64,000 nt of DNA from assembly GCA_039822105.1 (NCBI GenBank), contig JBCBMW010000005.1:1-64000 (forward strand). Reading direction: 5' to 3'. The notes under the pieces are model-generated. The model saw only the letters and a list, made by a program, of their open reading frames with translations. It was not told where the DNA came from and made no database searches. The DNA is from Parvularcula sp039822105. Lineage in GTDB: Bacteria > Pseudomonadota > Alphaproteobacteria > Caulobacterales > Parvularculaceae. The translations under genes were made by a program, and so were the position numbers. Below are positions 9,231 through 18,052 of the stretch, in pieces. Each line of letters begins with the position of its first letter. The stretch's first letter is position 1.

Positions 9231-9710
9231 TTACGCCTGACCGGCTGGCTGTTGCGCGCCAGCTCCGCGCTGCTGCTGATACATCCCGACAAAATCGAGC
9301 GGCTCGAGCATCAGAGCGGTGAAGCCGCCATCACGGGTCGCGGTGGCGATGATCTGCCGGATGAATGGAAAGAGCGTGTGCGGAGCATCGATCAGAAGCG
9401 CTGGTTCCAGACGTTCCTGCGGCACATTTTGGATCAAGAAGAGACCGGCGTAATTCGCCTCAACGACATAAATGACTTGGTCGTTCCGTTTGGCCGTTGC
9501 ACTGCAGCTTAGCTCCACCTCGAACCGGTCTTGGCCCAGGCTGCGCGCATTGATGTCGACCGCCACTTCCATCGCGGGCTGCTCTTGATTGGTACCCAGA
9601 GACTGCGGAGCCGCAGGGCTCTCAAAAGACAGATCCTTGAGGTACTGATGAAGCATCCGCATGGTGGGGGCTTGCGGCTGGTTCGCCTGGTCGGCGGGGG
9701 TCTCGGACAT
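9231..9710 (-). CDS. secB: Protein-export chaperone SecB
   Basis: A 159-residue SecB: it keeps preproteins unfolded in the cytosol and hands them to SecA. Typical features are the KDLSFESP motif near residue 25, the VVEANYAGLF strand and the LIDAPHTLFPFIRQII block that precedes a conserved aromatic-hydrophobic tail. The C-terminal region is Gln/Gly/Ala-rich, like other alphaproteobacterial SecB proteins. GGAG lies six bases before the ATG. The stop faces the CpsD-like gene with only six bases between them. Confidence 0.95.
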   Translation of the reverse strand: MSETPADQANQPQAPTMRMLHQYLKDLSFESPAAPQSLGTNQEQPAMEVAVDINARSLGQDRFEVELSCSATAKRNDQVIYVVEANYAGLFLIQNVPQERLEPALLIDAPHTLFPFIRQIIATATRDGGFTALMLEPLDFVGMYQQQRGAGAQQPAGQA

Positions 9711-9784
9711 CGGCGGCTCCGGCGCGTGGGATTGAAAGCGGCGCAGCTACCAGCAGGGCCCGCGCCCCGCAACCCGCCCTTTGC

Positions 9785-10177
9785 TCAACGCTTAATGATG
9801 ACGATGTTGCCGCGCTCGTGGGCCGCCTGGATGCGGCGAAGCGCGATCCGTGCCAACGCGTAGCGGACCGGCGGCACCAGCAACAAAAAGCCGATGCCGT
9901 CGGTGATGAACCCCGGCGTCATCAGGAGCGGCGCTGCCACGAGAAGGCTCGCGCCATCGACGACCGCGGCCACGGGCGGGCGGTTCTCAGCGAGATCGCC
10001 CTGCAGCTCCCGCATCACCGACAGGCCCTGCTGTTTGATCAAGAACCCGCCGAGTAGCGCGGTGGAGACGGTGAGGATGATCACGGGGAGCACCCCGATC
10101 ACAACGGCGCCCTGAAGCAGCAATGCGATCTCAACAATCGGCATGGCGAGTAGGAGAAGGAGAAAGAAACCAAGCAT
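9785..10177 (-). CDS. fxsA: FxsA family membrane protein
   Basis: A 130-residue integral membrane protein with three to four hydrophobic segments. The MPIVEI stretch at the N-terminus and the LLLTPGFITDGIGFLLLVP-like segment at about 83-101 are the signature of the FxsA family, named for suppression of F-exclusion of phage T7 in E. coli; its general function is unclear. A TTG one codon upstream is also possible. Lies between secB and a Tim44-like gene, an arrangement common in alphaproteobacteria. Confidence 0.88.
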   Translation of the reverse strand: MLGFFLLLLLAMPIVEIALLLQGAVVIGVLPVIILTVSTALLGGFLIKQQGLSVMRELQGDLAENRPPVAAVVDGASLLVAAPLLMTPGFITDGIGFLLLVPPVRYALARIALRRIQAAHERGNIVIIKR

Positions 10178-10284
10178 CAAGAACGTCCATCAAGGAAGGT
10201 GGCGAAGCGGGAAAATGTTTATATGTGTCTTACATCGCTTCCGGTAAGGAGGCGCTCTGCCTTGTTACGCCACGTTAGGACCCT

Positions 10285-10929
10285 ATGGACCTCTCGATCC
10301 TGATATTCGCTGCGCTTGCGCTGTTTTTGAGCTACCGGCTCTTCACCGTCCTGGGAACCAAGGGCGGGCATGAGCCTGAGGAGCATGAACGCCCCGTTCT
10401 GCGCCCGGTTGGCGCCAATTCGAACGAAGCGGAAGCGTCGCAGGCTGCGCATGAGGCCGAAACACCTCGGCCAGCGCTCCCAGAATGGGCGCAAAGGATC
10501 GCGGACAGCTATCCGGCCTTTGAACCCAAAAGCTTCCTGGAAGGCGCGGGCCAGGCCTACGAGATGATTGTCGAGGCCTATCAGGCGGGCGACTTGTCGC
10601 CGGTGAAGGGTTTTGTGGCCAATGACGTCCTCGCCTCGTTCCAGGGCGCGATCGATGGCCGGAACAGCGCCGGCCACGAGGTCGCCTTCACTCTGGTCGG
10701 CATCGAACGACCTGAGGCAGTGACCAGCAACGTCAGCGGCGACATGCTCCAGGTCGAAGTGAAGTTCCGGGCTGAACAGGTGCGGTTCGTCCAAGATGCC
10801 GACGGCCACGTGATCGAAGGTTCAGAAGACACGGTCATGCAAGTGGTCGATCGCTGGGTCTTCTCCCGCGATGCCAAGTCGCGCGATCCAAATTGGACTT
10901 TGGTCGCGACCCAAGGTTCAGGCGCCTAA
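10285..10929 (+). CDS. Tim44/TimA-like inner-membrane protein
   Basis: A 214-residue protein with one N-terminal membrane anchor (about residues 3-20), an acidic and proline-rich linker, and a Tim44-like domain at about 65-212 starting with the FLEGAGQAYEMIVEAYQ segment. The mitochondrial relative tethers Hsp70 to the import channel. Bacterial versions are found at this locus in alphaproteobacteria, and some are reported as adaptors at the inner membrane. Divergently transcribed from fxsA with about 107 bases between them; mltA follows after 22 bases. Confidence 0.85.
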   Translation: MDLSILIFAALALFLSYRLFTVLGTKGGHEPEEHERPVLRPVGANSNEAEASQAAHEAETPRPALPEWAQRIADSYPAFEPKSFLEGAGQAYEMIVEAYQAGDLSPVKGFVANDVLASFQGAIDGRNSAGHEVAFTLVGIERPEAVTSNVSGDMLQVEVKFRAEQVRFVQDADGHVIEGSEDTVMQVVDRWVFSRDAKSRDPNWTLVATQGSGA

Positions 10930-10951
10930 GCAACTCTGCTAAAGCGGGGCG

Positions 10952-12082
10952 ATGATCCGCCTTCTTGCCTCCCTTTTTCTGATCGCGTTGCTCATCTCCT
11001 GCGCGGAGAGAACGCGGCAGCCTCCACCTTTGGCTGACGTGGCGCTCGATGACATCGAGGGTTTTGAGACCGCCCCTCTCCTGCCTGCCGTCAGAAGCTT
11101 TGAGGTGACCTGCCCCAATCTTCTCCGTAAGGGGACGAGTTCACGGCTTTCCGGGCTCGACTGGGCCTTTGCTTGTGCCGAAGCGTCGGCGGTTGTCACC
11201 GAGGGCGACGCACGTGCGTTCTTTAGACGGAATTTTGACGCGGTCGCCATTGATGGCGGTGAAGGTCTGGTGACCGGGTATTTTGAACCTGTATTCGAGG
11301 GTTCGGAGGAACCCACGCAAGAGTTCTCCGCCCCCGTCTTGGCCACGCCTTCTGATCTCGTGTCCGTCGATCTTGGCGCGTTCCGGCCTGAGTTGCGCGG
11401 CAAGCGCATTGCGGGACAGGTCAAGGACGGAAAACTCATTCCCTATGCGGACCGCCAGTCTATCGAAACAGCGCCGCCCTCGAGCGCTGATGTCCTTGGC
11501 TATATGCGGCCTGACGACCTTTTCTTCCTTCAGATCCAAGGCTCCGGCGTGCTCCAACTCCCAGAGGCCGCGCGGCGGATCGGGTACGCCTCGCAAAACG
11601 GGCATGTCTATGTGGCCATCGGTAAGACGCTGATCGATGAGGGGGCGCTCGCCCGCGAAGACGTCACGATGCAGAGCATCCGGGCGTGGCTGGAGACGGC
11701 GTCACCACAAGAAGCGGCTCGTGTCCGCGCGACGAACCCATCTTATGTGTTTTTCCAAGATCGCGGCGAAGCAGCTGGGCCAGAAGGTCCTATCGGCAGC
11801 GCCGGTGTTCCCCTCTCCCCGCGCGTCAGTGTTGCGGTGGATCGCACCATCGTTCCTCTCGGCGCGCCCGTCTGGGTGGCGGGTACGGATGAAGCCTTTT
11901 CTTTTGAGGGCATGACCATCGCCCAAGACACGGGCGGCGCAATCAAAGGCGCTGGCCGGGTTGATCTTTTCATTGGACGAGGCGACGCGGCCGGCGACGT
12001 TGCGGGACGCTTGAAACTCCCGGCACGGATCGTCGTTCTGGTCCCCCGCACGCAAGGCGTGACCCTGGCGGAGGCGCGCTGA
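10952..12082 (+). CDS. mltA: Membrane-bound lytic murein transglycosylase A
   Basis: A 376-residue lipoprotein that cleaves the MurNAc-GlcNAc bond in peptidoglycan. The lipobox LISC places the modified cysteine at residue 17. The MltA domain contains GLVTGYFEP near residue 105, a conserved FFLQIQGSG segment, and the C-terminal 3D-like domain with AQDTGGAIKGAGRVDLFIG, whose aspartate in RVD corresponds to the catalytic Asp of MltA. The stop overlaps the start of the Smr gene by one base (TGATG), so the two are coupled. Confidence 0.95.
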   Translation: MIRLLASLFLIALLISCAERTRQPPPLADVALDDIEGFETAPLLPAVRSFEVTCPNLLRKGTSSRLSGLDWAFACAEASAVVTEGDARAFFRRNFDAVAIDGGEGLVTGYFEPVFEGSEEPTQEFSAPVLATPSDLVSVDLGAFRPELRGKRIAGQVKDGKLIPYADRQSIETAPPSSADVLGYMRPDDLFFLQIQGSGVLQLPEAARRIGYASQNGHVYVAIGKTLIDEGALAREDVTMQSIRAWLETASPQEAARVRATNPSYVFFQDRGEAAGPEGPIGSAGVPLSPRVSVAVDRTIVPLGAPVWVAGTDEAFSFEGMTIAQDTGGAIKGAGRVDLFIGRGDAAGDVAGRLKLPARIVVLVPRTQGVTLAEAR

Positions 12083-12675
12083 TGGCCCGCGGGCGGCGAC
12101 AACTCTCCGGCTCAGAGCGATCGCTCTGGAACACAGTCGCCCGCACGGTCACGCCGATTCACAGCACTGTGGCACCCAACTCACAGCCTCCTGCGGCCTC
12201 TTCTGTCCCAGAAGCCGTCACGAAGCGCGCAAAAGCAGCAGCTAAATTGCCCGCAAAAGTGCCTGCCCGCTCCCCCATCGACGCTGGCGATCCCAAACGC
12301 GCGCAGCTCGTCGGACGGGGCCGCCTCGCAATCGACGCGGCGATCGATCTTCACGGCATGCGCCAGGAAGAGGCCGATCGCGCGACGTCGGCCTTCATCG
12401 CTCGCGGCATCCAGCGGGGCCATCGCGTCCTTTTGATCATCACCGGCAAAGGCTCCAAAGCGAGCGAGACCGGGGGCCGCGGCGTCCTTCGTCAGCGCTT
12501 CTTGCAAAGGATGGACGATGGTGCATATGGACCAGGTATTGCCTCGGTGCGGCCCGCACACCAACGTCACGGCGGTCGAGGCGCGTTCTACGTGTTCCTA
12601 AAAGCACCGAAGAGATCGACGGCTCATCGTGAGTCTGTCACAAAAGGTTCGCGCGGCGTCTCTATGGCCCGCTGA
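12082..12675 (+). CDS. Smr-domain protein (putative endonuclease)
   Basis: A 197-residue protein with a basic, low-complexity N-terminal half and an Smr domain at about 90-175. The domain carries the DLHGM motif at the start and ITGKG in the middle, both hallmarks of the MutS2/SmrA nuclease family. E. coli relatives nick DNA or cleave RNA, but the substrate here is unknown. It overlaps mltA by one base and is followed 18 bases later by a permease gene. Confidence 0.88.
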   Translation: MARGRRQLSGSERSLWNTVARTVTPIHSTVAPNSQPPAASSVPEAVTKRAKAAAKLPAKVPARSPIDAGDPKRAQLVGRGRLAIDAAIDLHGMRQEEADRATSAFIARGIQRGHRVLLIITGKGSKASETGGRGVLRQRFLQRMDDGAYGPGIASVRPAHQRHGGRGAFYVFLKAPKRSTAHRESVTKGSRGVSMAR

Positions 12676-12693
12676 GGCTATAAAGGTTGTCGC

Positions 12694-14031
12694 ATGTTGG
12701 GGTTGGAAGTTGCCGCGCTGATCGGGTTCACTTTTGCTGCCTACGCGGTGGTGGGGAACGATGCCCTTCAGACGCTGGGTACGTTTATCAACTCCAACCG
12801 GCGCCTGCATTGGACCGTCCTGTTTGGCTTTGCCGGCGCCGTTCTGATCCTGACCTTCACCTACGGCTGGATCGTCAACAGCGGAGATCCCTCCTTCGGA
12901 CGCCTGGCCAACGAGACGAAGTATCCACCCATCACCATTGAGTGGTACCACACGCTTCCGCCGCTTGTGCTCCTGTTGATCACGCGCCTCGGCATCCCCG
13001 TGTCGACATCATTCATGGTGCTGACGATCTTTGCGACCGCGAGTGGCCTCGGCTCGATGATCGAGAAATCGCTGCTCGGTTACGGTGTCGCCTTTGCCGT
13101 CGGCCTTGGGCTTTATCTTCTCATCAGCCAGTCTCTCGAGAAGTATTTCGAGAAACACGCGCTCGATAGCCTGGTACCGATCGGCTTGATCGGCGTTGTC
13201 GGCTCAGCCTTTTTTGCGGCCCAATACTACCTCTTCGGCACCATTCAGACGATGAATGTGATGTCGATTGGCATTGGCATTTCGATCGCCGTTGAAATCA
13301 TGGCGATCTTCCTCGCCTTCACCCGCAGCCGCGGGCTCTATTGGGTCACAACCCAGTGGGCGACCACCGGGTATCTGTGGTCGATCTGGCTGGTGCAGGA
13401 CTTTGCTAACATCTTCGTGTTCCTGCCGCGGGAGCTGACGGCGCTGCAGGGCTTTGTGGCGATGTTCATCATCCTCGCCTTCCTGGGCTTCACCTTCGCC
13501 AACGCCGGTGGCCCGGTACAGCGGATCCTTCGCACCAAGACGAATGTCATCGACATCCGTTCAGCGACGATCATCGACTTCACCTACGCCTCGCTCCTCT
13601 TCTTCTTCAAAGAGCTGTCGGACATTCCGATGTCGACCACCTGGGTGTTCCTGGGTCTGATCGCCGGTCGGGAATACGGCTTCGCCCTCACCCGCAAGGC
13701 GGTCCGGCTCGTCGCAGCGGTGATCGACACGGCCGAGGACGTCGCGAAAGCGTTTATCGGCATCGTGATTTCGATCGACCTCGCGGTCGGCCTGCCAGTG
13801 CTCGCCCGCCGGGTGGCTGGTGAGACCCTGACGCTAGCGGATGTCTTCCCGTCCAACGGCTTCCTGATCTTTGTAACGACAGCCAACCTCGCGCTGCTGC
13901 CGATCTTCATCTTCGCCTTCTCCAAGCCAGAAGACGACCTCGAGCATCGTCGCCGCAACTTCGCGGTGGGTGTGGTGGTCCTGCTGATCACCCTGGTCGG
14001 CCTCAACTTCGCATTCCCAGTGCTGCAATAA
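12694..14031 (+). CDS. Divergent PiT-family-like permease
   Basis: A 445-residue protein with about 11 or 12 membrane segments. The two halves each contain elements reminiscent of inorganic phosphate (PiT) transporters: GNDALQTLGT near residue 21 followed by RLGIPVSTSFM near 108, and in the second half SDIPMSTTWVFLGLIAGRE near 308. In PiT proteins the ND and P-x-S-T motifs form the substrate site. The rest is divergent, so the substrate is uncertain; phosphate or another anion is a reasonable guess. No PhoU-like gene is adjacent. Confidence 0.55.
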   Translation: MLGLEVAALIGFTFAAYAVVGNDALQTLGTFINSNRRLHWTVLFGFAGAVLILTFTYGWIVNSGDPSFGRLANETKYPPITIEWYHTLPPLVLLLITRLGIPVSTSFMVLTIFATASGLGSMIEKSLLGYGVAFAVGLGLYLLISQSLEKYFEKHALDSLVPIGLIGVVGSAFFAAQYYLFGTIQTMNVMSIGIGISIAVEIMAIFLAFTRSRGLYWVTTQWATTGYLWSIWLVQDFANIFVFLPRELTALQGFVAMFIILAFLGFTFANAGGPVQRILRTKTNVIDIRSATIIDFTYASLLFFFKELSDIPMSTTWVFLGLIAGREYGFALTRKAVRLVAAVIDTAEDVAKAFIGIVISIDLAVGLPVLARRVAGETLTLADVFPSNGFLIFVTTANLALLPIFIFAFSKPEDDLEHRRRNFAVGVVVLLITLVGLNFAFPVLQ

Positions 14032-14049
14032 GTTGAGCGCGATTGTCGG

Positions 14050-14529
14050 ATGACGGAGCGGTATGAGCCCAAGTCGGAATTCCTACGGGCTGTTCTAGCC
14101 GATGAAATCGGCATTGAGGGTGACAAGTTCGCCCTCGACAACTTTTCACGACTACTGACGTTCTTTGATGACGAATGCCAGGCTAACCGTGATTGGGCTG
14201 TGTTTTTGGTCGCGCAAAGCGACGTCGACAGCCCTCAAGTGAGGCGAGCGCTTACCGACATTGCAGGGAAATCTAAGGACTGCGTTCGTGATGAAGCTCT
14301 GTGGGGGCTGGCTCGCCGCGATAGGAACCTCGCCCTGCCCCTCGTTAAGCAAGCGCTTCTGTCTGAAGGAGCAACAACAGCACTATTCGAGGCTGCCGAA
14401 GTTATTGCTGACCCATCGCTGACACCCCTGCTCAAAGATTGGGGCGATCAACAGGGTGACGTTGATTCGAGCCACGCGGTATCTTCAGCAATTGACGCGA
14501 GTCAGAAGGCACATCCGGACAAATCTTAG
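14050..14529 (+). CDS. HEAT-repeat-like protein of unknown function
   Basis: A 159-residue, mostly helical soluble protein. Two helical hairpins around residues 58-125 (RRALTDIAG...RDEALWGLARR, then LPLVKQALL) resemble HEAT/PBS-lyase repeats, which usually mediate protein contacts. No catalytic residues can be recognised. It follows the permease by 18 bases and may be co-transcribed with it. Confidence 0.6.
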   Translation: MTERYEPKSEFLRAVLADEIGIEGDKFALDNFSRLLTFFDDECQANRDWAVFLVAQSDVDSPQVRRALTDIAGKSKDCVRDEALWGLARRDRNLALPLVKQALLSEGATTALFEAAEVIADPSLTPLLKDWGDQQGDVDSSHAVSSAIDASQKAHPDKS

Positions 14530-14663
14530 CTCACCATCCGCCAGCGGATGGTTTGGCCTGCGTGGAAGGGCACGGTGAGGGTGGCAGGCATGAGCGCTGT
14601 TTTACATGCTGCAGGACCAGCGATGTTGGGCTTAGCCCTGCAAGATAACCCGCGACCGTGGCT

Positions 14664-16016
14664 CTACTGGGTCGGCCGGTCCTGAGGTTCGAGCGTTTCG
14701 TTGAACAGGACAGGCACACCGCCGCCACGCTGGGTGATTTCGCCATCACGCATTACAAACCGTCCACGGACGACCGTCGCAAGCGGCCAGCCTGTCGCCT
14801 CGAAACCGTCGTAAGGCGTCCAACCACATTTTGAAGCGGACCACGCTTCGGTGATTGTTTCTTTGCGCTTGAGATCCACAACTGTGAAGTCCGCATCATA
14901 ACCCTCAGCGATCCGTCCCTTGGTCGCCATGCCAAAAACTCGCTGCGGGCCAGCGCTCGTTAGCTCGACAAAACGCTGGAGCGTCAGCTTCCCGTTGGCG
15001 ACATGGGTCAGCATCACCGGCACCATTGTTTGGACGCCCGGTGTTCCGGATGGCGACTCTGGATAGGTCTTGCTCTTCTCTTCCTTCGTGTGCGGAGCAT
15101 GGTCAGAAGCGAGCACATCGACAAGGCCTGCGTTCAGTGCACGCCAGATGCCATCTTGGTGACGCTGCTCACGGATAGGCGGGTTCTGCTGAGCATAAGC
15201 GCCAAGCCGGTCGTACGCCTCTGGTGCCGCCAGTGTCAGATGGTTCGGCAGAACCTCGACAGAAGCGACATCCTTCGCATGCACGAGGATGTCCATCTCC
15301 TCTGCCGTTGAGATATGCAAAACGTGAATACGCTTGCCGACTTTCCGAGCGATATTGATCAAACGCTTGGTTGAAGAAACAGCGGTCTCAACGTCGCGCA
15401 CCACGGCGTGCGAACTCCAATTGCCACGCTCGGCAAGGTGCGCACGTTCTTTAAGGCGGTACTCATCTTCCGAGTGAAAGGCGGCTCGGCGTTTGATCGC
15501 GCGAAGCACTGCCTCCACGCCTTCATCGTCGTGTACCAAGAGGGTGCCCGTTGAAGCGCCCATAAAGACTTTGACGCCGCAGCAGCCTGGCATCCGCTCC
15601 ATCTCAGCGAGCAAGGGCGGGTTTTCATGCGTCGCACCCGCAAAGAACGCGTGGTCGACATCCATGCGATCCTTTGCACGAGCGAGCTTATCAAGCAGCA
15701 GGTCTGGCGTCGTTGTTGAAGGGTTCGTGTTCGGCATTTCAAACACGGCGCAGACCCCTCCGAGCGCAGCAGAACGCGCACCGGTTTCAAGATCCTCCTT
15801 GTGATCGAGACCAGGTTCGCGAAAATGGACCTGGCTATCGATCACGCCCGGCAGCACGTGCAAGCCGGTGGCATCATAGACCTCGCCCGCGTCCGCAGTT
15901 GCCAGGTCTCCAACGACCACAATCTTTCCATTTCGAACGCCGACATCACCACGGCCCATACCCCCGGGTGTCACCAGTGTTCCGCCGCGCAAAACAAGAT
16001 CAAAAGTCTGAGTCAT
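14664..16016 (-). CDS. pyrC: Dihydroorotase (class I)
   Basis: A 450-residue amidohydrolase that cyclises carbamoyl-aspartate to dihydroorotate in pyrimidine synthesis. Seen are the metal segment SQVHFREPG near residue 60, the carboxylated-lysine region VKVFMGASTG near 149, histidines in AFHSEDE and HVLHISTAEE, and the catalytic aspartate in SDHAPHTKEE. FREPG separates it from allantoinase. The usual H-x-H of the family reads Q-x-H here, so the first metal ligand is changed; I recall this in a subset of bacterial enzymes but could not check. pyrB is not adjacent. Confidence 0.85.
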   Translation of the reverse strand: MTQTFDLVLRGGTLVTPGGMGRGDVGVRNGKIVVVGDLATADAGEVYDATGLHVLPGVIDSQVHFREPGLDHKEDLETGARSAALGGVCAVFEMPNTNPSTTTPDLLLDKLARAKDRMDVDHAFFAGATHENPPLLAEMERMPGCCGVKVFMGASTGTLLVHDDEGVEAVLRAIKRRAAFHSEDEYRLKERAHLAERGNWSSHAVVRDVETAVSSTKRLINIARKVGKRIHVLHISTAEEMDILVHAKDVASVEVLPNHLTLAAPEAYDRLGAYAQQNPPIREQRHQDGIWRALNAGLVDVLASDHAPHTKEEKSKTYPESPSGTPGVQTMVPVMLTHVANGKLTLQRFVELTSAGPQRVFGMATKGRIAEGYDADFTVVDLKRKETITEAWSASKCGWTPYDGFEATGWPLATVVRGRFVMRDGEITQRGGGVPVLFNETLEPQDRPTQ

Positions 16017-16245
16017 CGTATCGTTTTCGCCTAGTTTTTCGTGTCCGTAGGCAACTCACCTACACGACGCAATCGCCGGTCGGAACTGCCGCACTAAGCG
16101 ATGACTGCTATCCGCAGCACCAACTCCGCGTCCTGAACGAACGGCAATCGTCAGGCGTGCGGATGGTGATCTCATCCATGGCAAAAGTCCTCAATGGTAG
16201 TGGGCGTTAGCATCAAAGGCCGGGAAAAGGCCAGCGTGCCCGGTG

Positions 16246-17112
16246 TCAGACGAAAAGCTCTTCAAGGTTACTGATCAGACGCTCCATCGCAGGGTCCGGG
16301 CGTCCCTCGTCGCGGCGGACAAACCACATATCGAACGCGATGCCGTCGACTGGACCGAACACTTCTACCAGGTGGTCCTCATCATGCCCGATAAAACGCG
16401 GCAAAAGCGCCAGGGCCTCGTTCTGGCGGGTCGCGGCCAGGATCATCGGCGTCGAATTCATCCGAAAGCGGATGGAGTCTTCACCGATGTGATTGTGGAT
16501 CCAGCGCGCGCTGGCCAGTTTCCCATCCCCTTGTGAGGACGAGATCCACGCGAAGGACTTCAAATCCTCGACAGTTTCAAACGCAGCGTCCGCGAAGAAC
16601 TCCTTCGCGCCGAAGACGGAGAACGCGCCGTACTTACTCGAGCGCAGTTTGCGGGCCTTGAGCGCCCCCTTGGCTGGCCGTTTGTTGCGCAGTGCGAGGT
16701 CTGCATCCCCTTTGGCGATATCGACAAAGGCGGTGGATGCCTTGATTTCGATGTCCACGCCGTCGAGCCCATGGTGAAGCACGCCCATGTGGCGTGAGAG
16801 GAACCCGCCAATAAGCTCACCGCAGGCCACAACGATCCGCCTTCGGATCGCAGAATGCTGCGCCAAAGCGCGGCCCCAGGCCTCCGCTGCCGCGCTCATG
16901 TCTTGAGCGGGCGCTGCCAGCCCTTCGGCAAAGGGCGTGAGGGTCACCCCCTCAAGACCGCGGACGAAGAGGTTATCACCCAGCTGGTCTTCCAGGGCTT
17001 TCATCCGCCGGCTGACTGTCGCTTGCGTCGTTCCTGCCGCCCGGGCCGCGGCGGAGAAGCTTCCCGTCGCGACCACCGCGCTGAAAAGCCGGATGTCATT
17101 CCAATCGGTCAT
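16246..17112 (-). CDS. LysR-family transcriptional regulator
   Basis: A 288-residue LysR-type regulator. The winged helix-turn-helix occupies residues 1-60 (the recognition helix follows SFSAAARAAGTTQATVSRR), followed by an effector domain of the type with GDADLALR. It is divergent from the SDR gene, which it probably controls. The ATG five codons inside the longest frame was taken because it begins the conserved N-terminal helix. A nested inverted repeat starts just two bases upstream of this start, suggesting autoregulation. Confidence 0.9.
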   Translation of the reverse strand: MTDWNDIRLFSAVVATGSFSAAARAAGTTQATVSRRMKALEDQLGDNLFVRGLEGVTLTPFAEGLAAPAQDMSAAAEAWGRALAQHSAIRRRIVVACGELIGGFLSRHMGVLHHGLDGVDIEIKASTAFVDIAKGDADLALRNKRPAKGALKARKLRSSKYGAFSVFGAKEFFADAAFETVEDLKSFAWISSSQGDGKLASARWIHNHIGEDSIRFRMNSTPMILAATRQNEALALLPRFIGHDEDHLVEVFGPVDGIAFDMWFVRRDEGRPDPAMERLISNLEELFV

Positions 17113-17113
17113 A

Positions 17114-17150
17114 GGGGTGCCATACACCAGCGTATGGCTTCATGCACCCC
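17114..17150. promoter_or_regulatory. Nested dyad, probable LysR operator
   Basis: Inner arms GCCATAC and GTATGGC are exact inverted repeats separated by six bases. Outer arms GGGGTGC and GCACCCC partly overlap them and add a second level of symmetry around nearly the same centre. The site lies between the divergent LysR and SDR genes, where a LysR regulator is expected to bind. The inner element ATAC-6-GTAT is close to the loosely palindromic LysR box form. Confidence 0.6.
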
Positions 17151-17221
17151 CGGGGAATTTAGCTGAGAGGCCCCACCCCGCATCTTCCCTTCATTAAATC
17201 AACGCTGAAGGAGCGCACATC

Positions 17222-17992
17222 ATGTCTATCAATCTTCAAGGAAAAATCGCCCTCGTCACTGGCGGTAGCCGGAGCCTGGGCAAAAACGCAGCCGAGCATC
17301 TCGCTGAAGCCGGTGCCGACGTCATCATCACCTATGTCCGGTCCGCGGCGGCCGCCGAAGCCACACTACGCGAGTTAACAGACAAAGGTGTTCGCGCCGC
17401 GGCTTTGCAAGTCGACCTCACGGGCGCAGCTTCGATCCCCAGTTTCACAGCGGCCTTTGAACGCCAGCTTCGCGAATGGGACGCGGACGGTTTTGATATC
17501 CTCGTCAACAATGCGGGGATCTCCAGCGAGATGCCATTCGGCTCCCTGACCGAAGAAGGGCTCGATGAGCTCTACGATACCAACTTCAAGAGCCTCGTTC
17601 TTTTGACCCAAAGTCTTGAGCCCAAATTGCGGGACGGCGGACGCGTGATCACCATGGGCACCGGCCTCACCCGGACAGCGGCTGCGCCCAGCATGATCAT
17701 CTATGCCACGATGAAAGCGGCGGTGGAGACCTTCACCAAGTACCTCGCCCAAGCACTGGGCTCTCGCGGCATCACCGTGAACGCCGTGGCCCCTGGCGGT
17801 ATCGACAATGACTTCAACGCAGAGCGCTTCGCCGCGGCTCCCCAAATCCGTGATGCCTTGGCAGCGAACACAGCGCTCGGCCGCATTGGCCGCACCGAAG
17901 ACGTCGGACCGGTGACGGCGTTCCTGGCCTCGGATGATGCACGCTGGATCTCGGGCCAGCGGATCGAAGTCAGCGGCGGCTTTAAGCTCTAA
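17222..17992 (+). CDS. SDR-family oxidoreductase
   Basis: A 256-residue classical short-chain dehydrogenase/reductase. The NAD(P) loop is TGGSRSLG at 14-21 and NNAG follows at about 97; catalytic YxxxK is YATMK. The position that usually holds the catalytic serine (SSG before LTR) reads GTG, so threonine may stand in for serine. GGFKL ends the protein, close to the usual C-terminal form. The physiological substrate is unknown; in similar LysR/SDR pairs the regulator controls the reductase. Confidence 0.88.
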   Translation: MSINLQGKIALVTGGSRSLGKNAAEHLAEAGADVIITYVRSAAAAEATLRELTDKGVRAAALQVDLTGAASIPSFTAAFERQLREWDADGFDILVNNAGISSEMPFGSLTEEGLDELYDTNFKSLVLLTQSLEPKLRDGGRVITMGTGLTRTAAAPSMIIYATMKAAVETFTKYLAQALGSRGITVNAVAPGGIDNDFNAERFAAAPQIRDALAANTALGRIGRTEDVGPVTAFLASDDARWISGQRIEVSGGFKL

Positions 17993-18002
17993 CACTGAAA
18001 CC

Positions 18003-18036
18003 AGTCGGCCTTCGATTTCCTCCGAAGGCCGACTTT
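18003..18036. terminator. Bidirectional terminator between SDR and MarR genes
   Basis: A perfect 12-base inverted repeat, AGTCGGCCTTCG and CGAAGGCCGACT, with an 8-base loop, sits in the gap between two convergent genes. TTT follows on the plus strand. The T-runs are short on both sides, but the stable stem and position favour a terminator shared by both transcripts. Confidence 0.75.
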
Positions 18037-18052
18037 CCATTCCAACCAGTCG

